Below the pieces are notes generated by a model, which was not told the DNA's origin, did not search any database, and saw nothing but the letters and a program-made list of their open reading frames with translations. Positions 14,596 through 21,923 of a stretch of 64,000 nt of DNA are shown here, piece by piece. The stretch spans positions 2,294,001-2,358,000 of the forward strand of contig OZ244935.1 in the NCBI GenBank assembly GCA_965222005.1, in the 5' to 3' direction. Numbering within the stretch: the stretch's first letter is position 1; every line of letters starts with the position of its first letter. The stretch comes from CBDCTM01 sp965222005. Lineage in GTDB: Bacteria > Bacteroidota > Bacteroidia > Chitinophagales > Saprospiraceae. Made by a program: the position numbers and the translations under genes.

Positions 14596-16119
14596 CTAAT
14601 GATAGTGAAACTTATGGTCGAGCATTTCCAGGATGTAGTGCCAGAGCCGTTCGTAGGGGATGATTTCGATTTCGCCTGACTGGCGGGCCGATTCGAGCGG
14701 GACGGAGTGAAGCTTATCGAGCAGCGGCTTGGTTTTGCGGATTACGGCGGTGCGATTGAAGTTGGCTTTGGGTAGCATGAGCAGCATTTTGATGAAGCAG
14801 TTGCTGCGGAAGGTATCGTCTTTGCGGAGGTATCGGTAGCAATAGATATTGAGTGTTTGTACTTTGCCGGCCACCTCGGCATATTGGTGCTGTTGGAGGA
14901 AGAAGAGCAGTTGGATGATAAGAATAGGAATATTGGCGCGCGATTTTTCTGTAGAATAAAGCGGTACTTCATTGAGGAATTTGCTGATGCGGAAGGGTTT
15001 TAGCTTTTCTGAAGAGCGTTGGACATCGATCTTGCCAATTTTTACAAGGAAATTGGCGTAGGCCTCAAACAGCCGCCAGTTTTCTTTACCAAAAATGTTC
15101 AGCGTTTTAAATTTTGCTTGTTGCTTCCCTTGAACTATCAGCTCGTAAGCCTTCAGATACTGCCGGGTATGAAAGCACAATATGATATAATATTGCAAAG
15201 CAGAGAACCAGTTAATATCGCCAGGCGAGTAGTAGGAAAGGCAGCGCTGGGCCACTTTTTCGCCTTTTTTGTAATCTTTTAGCTGAATGTAGCACAACAG
15301 TTGATAGATTAGAAAATTAATTATTTTTTGTTTCTGATTTTTATAATGAGTTTCAAAATAAGCGGATGCTTCTTTGCTTACTTTTAAAACATTGTGATAG
15401 TCGTTGACTAAATGGTATCTATAAATATGTACGGTATAAGCATATGTATGAAGGCGGGAGGAGCGATACTTCGAGCAATATTCATTCAGCTCTTTGACAT
15501 ATTTGCTGGCAATCTCTTCTGCCTCGATTCTCTTTTTACCTGATTGCGTAGAAATCCTAAAAAGTTTATGATAATAGGTTTCTGCCTTCATCTCTATCCC
15601 TTGTAGCTCATAGTAATAATAGGAAAGTTCGAGATACTTCTTTGACTTTCCCGGGGAGCTAACGACTGTGTTGTAGTAATATCGAAGCAAGCGACAAAGG
15701 CTCAGAGCTAAGTCGGTAACTTCAAGCTTTATAGCCGTGTTAAGCGTTTTTTTGGCAAGGAGGTAAGAAGCTTGTCGAGCATTGGAGTAATACAAGTTGA
15801 TGGCAGCCGTAGTATCAGCCCTGCATTTATTGGTGGCGGCAAAGTTGGGAGCTGATATAAATGACTTTGGATCGAGTAGTAAAAAACTCTTTACGAGCTT
15901 TTGTTGCAGCCTGTACTTGAGCTTTTTGTAAGTAGGGTTGTCGGGCTCGGTATCGTAGAGGGCATTGGAAGCATCGGCATCCGTTTCGAAAGCCCCGCTG
16001 TGAATGCCTTCATAAAGCTGGTTGATTTTGGTCTCCGGCTTTCCGTGCCTGCCCGGGATGTCCAGTTTTTTGACAGCCTGCTTATTGACTATATTGACCA
16101 ACTCCTTCAATACTTCCAT
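14596..16119 (-). CDS. Uncharacterised TPR-like all-helical protein
   Basis: 507 aa, no signal peptide or membrane helix. Predicted almost entirely helical, with Tyr/Leu/Lys-rich helix pairs of TPR length, e.g. SLCRLLRYYYNTVV, YLELSYYYYELQG, YKKGEKVAQRCLSYYS and YLKAYELIVQGKQQAK. No enzymatic motif. The N-terminus (MEVLKELVNIVNKQ) is a separate short helix. Base composition is very uneven: hand count of G+C is 25% over 15301-15420 against 62% over 14641-14700, so the gene may be a mosaic or a recent arrival. A scaffold role is the most one can infer. Confidence 0.75.
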   Translation of the reverse strand: MEVLKELVNIVNKQAVKKLDIPGRHGKPETKINQLYEGIHSGAFETDADASNALYDTEPDNPTYKKLKYRLQQKLVKSFLLLDPKSFISAPNFAATNKCRADTTAAINLYYSNARQASYLLAKKTLNTAIKLEVTDLALSLCRLLRYYYNTVVSSPGKSKKYLELSYYYYELQGIEMKAETYYHKLFRISTQSGKKRIEAEEIASKYVKELNEYCSKYRSSRLHTYAYTVHIYRYHLVNDYHNVLKVSKEASAYFETHYKNQKQKIINFLIYQLLCYIQLKDYKKGEKVAQRCLSYYSPGDINWFSALQYYIILCFHTRQYLKAYELIVQGKQQAKFKTLNIFGKENWRLFEAYANFLVKIGKIDVQRSSEKLKPFRISKFLNEVPLYSTEKSRANIPILIIQLLFFLQQHQYAEVAGKVQTLNIYCYRYLRKDDTFRSNCFIKMLLMLPKANFNRTAVIRKTKPLLDKLHSVPLESARQSGEIEIIPYERLWHYILEMLDHKFHYH

Positions 16120-16296
16120 AGCAATGGGTGTTTTTGTACAGTATGTTTGTGTCTTGTCCTGATTTCAGCTTCTTGTCAGAACATAGTTTGCTGATTACCA
16201 GTCTATTATGACCTTTTGAGAAATGAATTTACTAAATTATTCTTTGTCTTTCTCAGGCTTTGGTCAGTTTTTAGGAATAGGGCCGTACACAAAGAA

Positions 16297-16330
16297 GCCG
16301 GGGCACAGGAAGTACTTCCTGTGCCCCGGC
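16297..16330 (-). terminator. Perfect 34-nt palindromic terminator after the hybrid signalling gene
   Basis: Two perfect 17-nt arms meet without a spacer (centre AGTACT; core GCCGGGGCACAGG). In the minus direction it is followed by TTCTTTG, 60 nt beyond the stop of the hybrid gene. The plus side also runs into a T-rich stretch (16342-16349), so it may serve both directions, though no plus-strand gene ends here. Confidence 0.75.
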
Positions 16331-16389
16331 CTGTGGTGCATATTTTTTTGAGCTTGCTCTAAGTTCCTGTACTAAATCACCCCAATGGC

Positions 16390-18336
16390 CTAATCGGCCA
16401 CTAGCACCATGAGGTTCATGATCTTGGAGTACAGGTCTTTGGGCTTAAAAGGCTTGGCAAGATACTCGTTGATTCCTACATCATAGCAGCGATCAGCCTC
16501 CTGCTTTGAGGCATTGGCTGTAAGGGCAATGATAGGCACAGTGCTCTTTTCGCGAATTTTTCTGCTGGCCTCCAGCCCGGTCATCACGGGCATTTGCATG
16601 TCCATCAATATCAGGTCGTAGCCATGTTCATTGAATTTTTCAACGCCCACTAATCCATTCTCTGCGATATCCACCGTCACCAGATCGCTCCAGGTGGTAA
16701 GTACTTTTTTGGTAGCAATTTGATTGAGGAAGTGATCCTCTACCAGCAGTATTTTTATTGGAGCACTTGGGCGGTCGTCCGCATATTGGTTTTGCTGTTG
16801 AGGTATTTTCACAGGCACATCGAAATGGTAGAGCGTACCTTTGCCATCGGAGCTGCTGATATCAATGGTGCCGCCAAGCATTTTGATGAGCTTGATGGCA
16901 ATGGCGAGGCCCAATTGGCGCTTGCTGTCGTCCTGCTCTTCAGAATAAACCTCGAGTAGTTTTTCCGTTTCCATCAAACTGCTGATCTGCCTACTGCTAA
17001 GGACAGTGGCACTATCGGCAATCCGGACGGCCAGCATGTTTTTGTTTTCAGCGGCAGCAGGCCTATCTATTTGCAGCCCGATTTTGCTATGCTGACTGGC
17101 CTGCGAAATGACCCAATCGAGCAGATTATACATGATTTGGGTAAGCTTATTGGTATCGCACCACATCAGCTCCGGCAGCTGCTCATCCATGTCTATCTGT
17201 AGGCTGGCTCCTTTGTGATCAGCCTTCAACTGCACCACTTTTTGAATACTCAAGAAAAAGTCTCTGACTACACATTCTTCCTCTTCCACTTTGATGCTAT
17301 TGGAGGCAAGTACCGAAAAGTTGAGCAGATTGTTGATCATCATGTGGAGATCATCAATGGAAGTTTTGAGCCCGTCCACAAATTCAACTTGCTGCGAAGA
17401 AATACTGGTTTTTTCAAGTAAAAACAGCAGATTTACTATAGAAGAAAGAGGGGTGCGAATATGAAAACTCATATCTGCCAGTGCCTGTTCCTTTACCTGT
17501 GAAGTCTGGCTATTGATATTTTTTTCGAGTATGAGCTGCTCTGTCAACTTCCGCTCTGTAATGTCCTGCACGGTGCCTACCAATAATATTTTGCCATTGA
17601 TCTCTTCATAATAGACCTTGGCCTGTATCGCTACGTACTTAATGGTTTTGCCATCTACGACGATGCGATGTTCCATTTTGTGAAGCTGACTGTCCTTAGC
17701 GGCCTGCTCGAAAAAAACTTCCACGGCAGGCTTATCCTCCAAATGTACATACCCAAAGTAATTGGAGAGGGTAGGCTGGATGCTGCCGGGGTGAAAGCCG
17801 AACATTCGGTACACCTCATCTGTCCATTTCATCTTATTCGACACGATGTCCATCTCCCAATTGCCGAAATGTGCCATTTCCTGCGCTTCCACGTAGCGCT
17901 TTTCACTGATGGCCAGGTCTTTGGCAACTTCCTTGAGTTTCAGTTGGGTTTTGAAACGTTGCACAGAATAGCGAATCGTTCGGCCGAGCAGCTTGCCATC
18001 GAATTGGCCTTTGACCAAATAATCCTGTGCACCTGCTTTGACAGCTTGATTGCCCACTATCTCATTGTTCACACCCGTCAGCACCACTACAGGAACGTCG
18101 GACACTTTTTCCTGAAAATTGGAAAGGGTTTTAAAACCGGAACTATCAGGTAAAGAGAGATCGAGCAAAACAAGGGCAATGTCATTGTTGCGAACAATAT
18201 CAATACCTTCAAATAGTGTGTCGGCATGATACAGCTTATACTTTATAGAAGACTCTTTAAGCAATAGATTGACAATATCTACGTCGCCCTGGTTATCTTC
18301 TATCAAAAGGATGGGGAGAATAGCCTTCGAAGTCAT
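16390..18336 (-). CDS. Receiver-PAS-kinase-like-receiver hybrid protein with degenerate kinase core
   Basis: 648 aa from ATG 18336. Receiver 1 (about 6-120; phospho-acceptor D59, K109), PAS/PAC (about 145-262), a dimerisation/HisKA-like region, a HATPase-like region (about 390-510) and receiver 2 (about 525-640; D579, K628). Both receivers look intact. The kinase does not: the H-box reads DMSFHIRTPL where DMSHEIRTPL is expected, so the acceptor His is Phe and the following Glu is His; the N-box reads NLLDWVIS with Trp (408) in place of the Mg-binding Asn; the G1 box reads ADSATVLS without its glycines. Only LGLAIAIKL of the G2 box is recognisable. Transcribed after a single-domain response regulator. 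Confidence 0.88.
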   Translation of the reverse strand: MTSKAILPILLIEDNQGDVDIVNLLLKESSIKYKLYHADTLFEGIDIVRNNDIALVLLDLSLPDSSGFKTLSNFQEKVSDVPVVVLTGVNNEIVGNQAVKAGAQDYLVKGQFDGKLLGRTIRYSVQRFKTQLKLKEVAKDLAISEKRYVEAQEMAHFGNWEMDIVSNKMKWTDEVYRMFGFHPGSIQPTLSNYFGYVHLEDKPAVEVFFEQAAKDSQLHKMEHRIVVDGKTIKYVAIQAKVYYEEINGKILLVGTVQDITERKLTEQLILEKNINSQTSQVKEQALADMSFHIRTPLSSIVNLLFLLEKTSISSQQVEFVDGLKTSIDDLHMMINNLLNFSVLASNSIKVEEEECVVRDFFLSIQKVVQLKADHKGASLQIDMDEQLPELMWCDTNKLTQIMYNLLDWVISQASQHSKIGLQIDRPAAAENKNMLAVRIADSATVLSSRQISSLMETEKLLEVYSEEQDDSKRQLGLAIAIKLIKMLGGTIDISSSDGKGTLYHFDVPVKIPQQQNQYADDRPSAPIKILLVEDHFLNQIATKKVLTTWSDLVTVDIAENGLVGVEKFNEHGYDLILMDMQMPVMTGLEASRKIREKSTVPIIALTANASKQEADRCYDVGINEYLAKPFKPKDLYSKIMNLMVLVAD

Positions 18337-18430
18337 ATTACGAAATGTCAAAAATGATAAAAAGGTGGCTTAACCAACAACTCGCTATTCAGATTTGGAT
18401 GCAGGGGATATAGTTGAATGCCTGATCGGT

Positions 18431-18877
18431 CTAGTTGACCATAGTAGGTAAAATAGCCGTGCTTAACCAGAAATCCTCTATTTTCTGCACAATGTCAAAA
18501 AACTTATCGAAATCGACAGGCTTATTGATATAGCAATTTACGTGTAGATTATAGCTTTTCAAAATATCTTGCTCTGCATTACTCGTAGTCAATACAACTA
18601 CCGGGATGCGCTTGAGGTCTTCATCCGTTTTGATTTCTTCCAATACTTCCCTCCCGTCCAGTTTTGGCAGGTTCAAATCCAGCAAGATCAAATCCGGAGT
18701 TGAAGAGGATTCGTATGGAGGTTGTTTCCGCAAAAACTTGATAGCCTCCACTCCGTCCATCACAACATCCAGCTGAATTTGAATCTTTCCTTCTCTAAAT
18801 GCTTCCTGCGTCAAGCGAACATCACCTGGATTGTCTTCGATAAGCAAAATATTCACGGGTCTCGAATTTTGAGTCAT
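18431..18877 (-). CDS. Single-domain response regulator (Rcp1-like)
   Basis: 148 aa, one receiver domain and no output domain. Acidic pocket IEDNPGD (E14, D15), phospho-acceptor D67 in LILLDLNLP, switch Thr T97 (VVVLTTS) and K119 (CYINKP). The PxLILLDLNLPKLDG and long beta4-alpha4 pattern resemble the Rcp1 type that pairs with phytochrome-like or PAS kinases. It lies 94 nt upstream of the hybrid gene on the same strand, so the two are probably one unit; since the hybrid's own kinase core is decayed, the phosphate donor must be elsewhere. Confidence 0.92.
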   Translation of the reverse strand: MTQNSRPVNILLIEDNPGDVRLTQEAFREGKIQIQLDVVMDGVEAIKFLRKQPPYESSSTPDLILLDLNLPKLDGREVLEEIKTDEDLKRIPVVVLTTSNAEQDILKSYNLHVNCYINKPVDFDKFFDIVQKIEDFWLSTAILPTMVN

Positions 18878-18881
18878 TATA

Positions 18882-18889
18882 CAAATATA
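18882..18889 (-). promoter_or_regulatory. Candidate -7 element of the response-regulator operon (possibly leaderless)
   Basis: Reads TATATTTG on the minus strand. It ends only 4 nt before the ATG at 18877; with the usual 5-7 nt offset the transcript would start at or next to the start codon. No TTG at normal spacing. Confidence 0.35.
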
Positions 18890-19092
18890 ATTTCGCGTTG
18901 ATTTTACGAATGCGCTTTGAAATAGTTACGGCTTCCAAAGCTACGGCGAGCTGCTTAGTAAAATGTTTGCAAGCATCTTGCCAGTGGTCACCCAGCAAGC
19001 CGTGTGCTGTCCTGTGGTTTAAGCTAGCAAACTCTAAATCTGTATATTCGCTGCAAAGGCATTGCCAAACTTTACTAAAAATTGCCATACTT

Positions 19093-20070
19093 ATGCAAAC
19101 TCCCCAACAAATAGTGACATTGTACACGCAGTATTTACGCCAGCAGCCATCCCGCAAGCCCCCTTTTGGCCTCTATGAGCCCGTTGATTACATCATGCAA
19201 TTGGGGGGGAAGCGCCTCAGGCCAGTGCTGCTTTTGATGAGCTACAATCTTTTTAAAGAGGATTTGCACCCGGCTCTTCCTGCGGCACATGCCGTAGAGC
19301 TGTTCCACAATTTCACCCTGCTGCATGACGATATTATGGATAAAGCTCCGCTGCGCAGAGGCCAACCGACCGTCCATATAAAATACGGGATCAATGCCGG
19401 CATTCTCTCTGGCGATGTAATGCTGATATTGGCCTACGATTTTTTAAGCCGCTCTGGCCTGGCAGCCCGATGGCCAGACCTGATTGGGCTGTTCAATCGC
19501 TTCGCTATCGAGGTTTGCGAAGGGCAGCAATACGATATCGAGTTTGAAAGCGCAGCAACGGTCAGCATTTCCGAATACCTCAAAATGATTGAAATGAAAA
19601 CGGCTGCGCTCATAGGCGGTGCCATGCGAATGGGGGCTATGATCGGCAGTGCCGGTGAGCAGGATGCTGAACGGCTCCAACGCTGTGGCCGGCAGCTCGG
19701 CATTGCCTTTCAGCTGATGGATGATATACTCGACACCTTTGGCGATCCTGCCAAATTTGGGAAAAAGCCGGGGGGTGACATTGCCCAAAACAAGAAAACA
19801 TTTCTGCTGCTCAAGGCCAAAGAATTGGCTCGGGGCTCCGCTGCACAAGCTCTTACCGAAGCTTTGGAAAGCGATTCGCTTGAGGAGGATGTCAAGATTA
19901 GCCGGGTTACCAGTATCTATCAGGAGTTGGGTGTTCGGCAGCTTGCAAAAAGAGAAATGCAAACGTTTGTAGAGCAGGCATTCGGCAGCCTGGCCCAGGT
20001 ATCGGTGGCCGATGAGCGCAAGGAGCCATTCAAAAAGCTGGTGACAGACTTGACGGATCGGGAAATATAA
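19093..20070 (+). CDS. Polyprenyl diphosphate synthase (type I GGPP-like)
   Basis: 325 aa from ATG 19093; a longer frame exists upstream but its extra 65 residues do not resemble the family. Motifs: GGKRLRP for IPP binding, first Asp-rich motif LLHDDIMD without the two-residue insertion of bacterial FPP synthases, the RRG following it, KTA near the middle, and second Asp-rich motif FQLMDDILDTFGD. The residue five before the first Asp pair is Phe (NFTLLHDD), which in this family tends to limit chain length to about C20. It makes prenyl diphosphates for quinones, carotenoids or lipids. Divergent from the response regulator. Confidence 0.9.
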   Translation: MQTPQQIVTLYTQYLRQQPSRKPPFGLYEPVDYIMQLGGKRLRPVLLLMSYNLFKEDLHPALPAAHAVELFHNFTLLHDDIMDKAPLRRGQPTVHIKYGINAGILSGDVMLILAYDFLSRSGLAARWPDLIGLFNRFAIEVCEGQQYDIEFESAATVSISEYLKMIEMKTAALIGGAMRMGAMIGSAGEQDAERLQRCGRQLGIAFQLMDDILDTFGDPAKFGKKPGGDIAQNKKTFLLLKAKELARGSAAQALTEALESDSLEEDVKISRVTSIYQELGVRQLAKREMQTFVEQAFGSLAQVSVADERKEPFKKLVTDLTDREI

Positions 20071-20292
20071 AGGAGAGGGAAACGAAAAAGGAGCAACCAC
20101 CGAAGCGGTTACCCCTCACACTATGAAACACTATATCTTTGAACGCAAATATTGCTATTTGGTTGTATAGTTTTCCTTACTTTTTGAATCGGTAAAGGTA
20201 AAGATAAAAAATCTTTTTTACAAACATACTTTTGGTAATGGGAGCTAGTTAGCTTGGTATCAGGGAGTTATGAAAAGTAAAAAATCACTATT
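20071..20292. other. Intergenic region with an orphan promoter-like box and a hairpin
   Basis: 222 nt between the converging polyprenyl synthase and GNAT genes. TATCTTTG (20134-20141, plus strand) is a full -7 match without an evident TTG partner. AAAGAT-AAAAA-ATCTTT followed by TTTT (20200-20219) is an AT-rich terminator-like hairpin. Together they could delimit a short RNA of about 70 nt, or the hairpin may simply end the synthase transcript. Confidence 0.3.
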
Positions 20293-20745
20293 TCAATCCC
20301 TCAGGAAATAGCGGCCGTTGAGCCATTCAGCATCCAGGATCGCATTGTTTTTTTTGTAAAACGCAATGGCGGGCTTATTCCAGTCCAGTACCTGCCATTT
20401 GACCAGCCTGACCTGCTGCAACCGGGCCTCTGCCAAAAAGGCATCGAAGAGGATTTGTCCGATGCCCCGCTGCCGGTGGGAGCGCGTAACGATAAAATCA
20501 TCCAGGTAAAGCATGCGCCCCTTCCAGGTAGAGTAAGCCATATAATAGAGCGCCACCCCCAGTATGTGGCCATCGGCCTCCGCTACGATAGCCTCAAAAT
20601 GCTTGTCTTTGAAGTCCCGGATATACTCCTCAACGCTGGTACTCACCTGCTCGGCTGCCTTTTCATAGGTAGCCAGCTCCACCACCAGGGCATGGATGGC
20701 CGGCACATCCACTTCGCTGGCTTTCCGGATCACTAAACTATCCAT
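20293..20745 (-). CDS. GNAT-family N-acetyltransferase (SSAT-like)
   Basis: 150 aa, cytoplasmic. N-terminal IRKASEVDVPAIHALVVEL, a central strand pair GVALYYMAYSTWKGRMLYLDD, then the acetyl-CoA pyrophosphate loop in SHRQRGIGQILFDAFLAEA (R/Q-x-x-G-x-G type) and the C-terminal WNKPAIAFYKKNNA helix. The LYLDDFIV segment and overall length resemble diamine/spermidine acetyltransferases, but the substrate is not determined. Divergent from rpsL by about 250 nt. Confidence 0.88.
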   Translation of the reverse strand: MDSLVIRKASEVDVPAIHALVVELATYEKAAEQVSTSVEEYIRDFKDKHFEAIVAEADGHILGVALYYMAYSTWKGRMLYLDDFIVTRSHRQRGIGQILFDAFLAEARLQQVRLVKWQVLDWNKPAIAFYKKNNAILDAEWLNGRYFLRD

Positions 20746-20846
20746 AATCCTTGCTTCCGTTTTGAAGTGTACAAATGACGGATATTGTTAATGCGAATTA
20801 TTGAGCCAGAGTGCCCGAAAAACGGGAATATTTTTCAAAAGCTCTT

Positions 20847-20877
20847 TTGTTTTCTAAGGAAATTAGTCCTATCTTTG
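20847..20877 (+). promoter_or_regulatory. Promoter of the ribosomal (str) operon
   Basis: TTTTG (TTG at 20847-20849), a 20-nt spacer and TATCTTTG (20870-20877) give a near-ideal Bacteroidota promoter. The start near 20884 leaves a leader of about 115 nt before rpsL. The leader's end has complementary T7/A7 runs (about 20970-20984). Confidence 0.8.
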
Positions 20878-20997
20878 CAATCGCTTTTTGAGAAGGGGGA
20901 AGTAATTAAAAATTTACTCAACTATAAACCCCTCATTATCAAAGCATTCTGGCGCTGTAAAGGTGCATTTTTTTGTTAAAAAAACAAATTGCGATTT

Positions 20998-21372
20998 ATG
21001 CCGACTATTAACCAATTGGTACGCAAAGGCAGGAAGAAAATCATAACTGCCAGTAAATCAAGAGCTTTGGATTCGTGCCCACAGAAAAGAGGCGTGTGTA
21101 CCAGAGTATATACCACCACTCCAAAGAAGCCGAATTCTGCTTTGCGTAAAGTGGCCAAAGTGCGTCTTACCAATGGAATTGAAGTGATCGCATACATCCC
21201 CGGCGAAGGGCACAATTTGCAGGAACACTCCATCGTGCTGATTCGCGGCGGGCGTGTCAAAGACCTTCCTGGTGTACGCTACACCATCGTACGGGGAGCA
21301 TTGGATACAGCCGGCGTAACCGATCGTTTGCAAAGCCGTTCAAAATATGGCACTAAGCGCCCTAAAAAGTAA
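20998..21372 (+). CDS. rpsL: 30S ribosomal protein S12
   Basis: 124 aa from ATG 20998. Decoding-centre protein; conserved TTPKKPNSALRK (40-51) and GRVKDLPGVRY (85-95). Lysines at the two classical streptomycin positions (K43, K88) are wild type. First gene of the str part of the supercluster, 32 nt before rpsG; unlike many bacteria, rpoB-rpoC do not precede it. Confidence 0.97.
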   Translation: MPTINQLVRKGRKKIITASKSRALDSCPQKRGVCTRVYTTTPKKPNSALRKVAKVRLTNGIEVIAYIPGEGHNLQEHSIVLIRGGRVKDLPGVRYTIVRGALDTAGVTDRLQSRSKYGTKRPKK

Positions 21373-21404
21373 AAAGACCTAAATCATTTTAATATTTATC
21401 TAAA

Positions 21405-21872
21405 ATGCGCAAGAGTAAACCTAAAGCCCGAATCATAGCCCCCGACCCTCGCTATAGCGACACGATGGTTACCAGCTTTGTCAACAACCTGATGTGGAGA
21501 GGTAAGAAAGGGGTTGCCTTTCGGATATTTTATGATGCGATGGACTTAGTAAAGGAACGCACCGGAGAGAATGAACATGAGATATGGAAAAAAGCCCTGA
21601 ATAACGCAATGCCACAGGTAGAAGTACGTAGTAGGCGAATTGGTGGTGCTACCTTCCAGATACCCACTGAAATACCAGCCAAGCGTAAGATTTCCATCGG
21701 CATGAAGTGGCTGATCAAATTTGCGCGCGCTCGCAGCGGAAAAGGCATGGCTGAAAAGCTGGCTGCCGAGCTCATCGCTGCCAGCAAAGGTGAAGGAGCT
21801 GCTGTGAAGCGTAAGGAGGATACCCACAAGATGGCAGAATCCAATCGCGCATTTGCACATTTTAGAGTATAA
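21405..21872 (+). CDS. rpsG: 30S ribosomal protein S7
   Basis: 155 aa, standard length. Nucleates the 30S head and contacts E-site tRNA. Signatures: KPKARIIAPDPRYSD at the N-terminus, VEVRSRRIGGATFQIPTEI centrally and NRAFAHFRV at the end. Between rpsL and fusA; in enteric bacteria S7 is the operon's translational repressor, which cannot be judged here. Confidence 0.97.
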   Translation: MRKSKPKARIIAPDPRYSDTMVTSFVNNLMWRGKKGVAFRIFYDAMDLVKERTGENEHEIWKKALNNAMPQVEVRSRRIGGATFQIPTEIPAKRKISIGMKWLIKFARARSGKGMAEKLAAELIAASKGEGAAVKRKEDTHKMAESNRAFAHFRV

Positions 21873-21923
21873 ACTTCTGATTATTAACCATTTATAAATT
21901 TGTAATCCAACTTAAAAGTAGTC

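Noticed and set aside
18898..19092. 65-codon N-terminal extension of the polyprenyl synthase
   Set aside because: The family begins at the ATG at 19093; the extension overlaps the divergent promoter area of the response regulator.
20785..20979. 64-codon plus-strand frame before rpsL
   Set aside because: It covers the str promoter and leader; composition is not coding-like.
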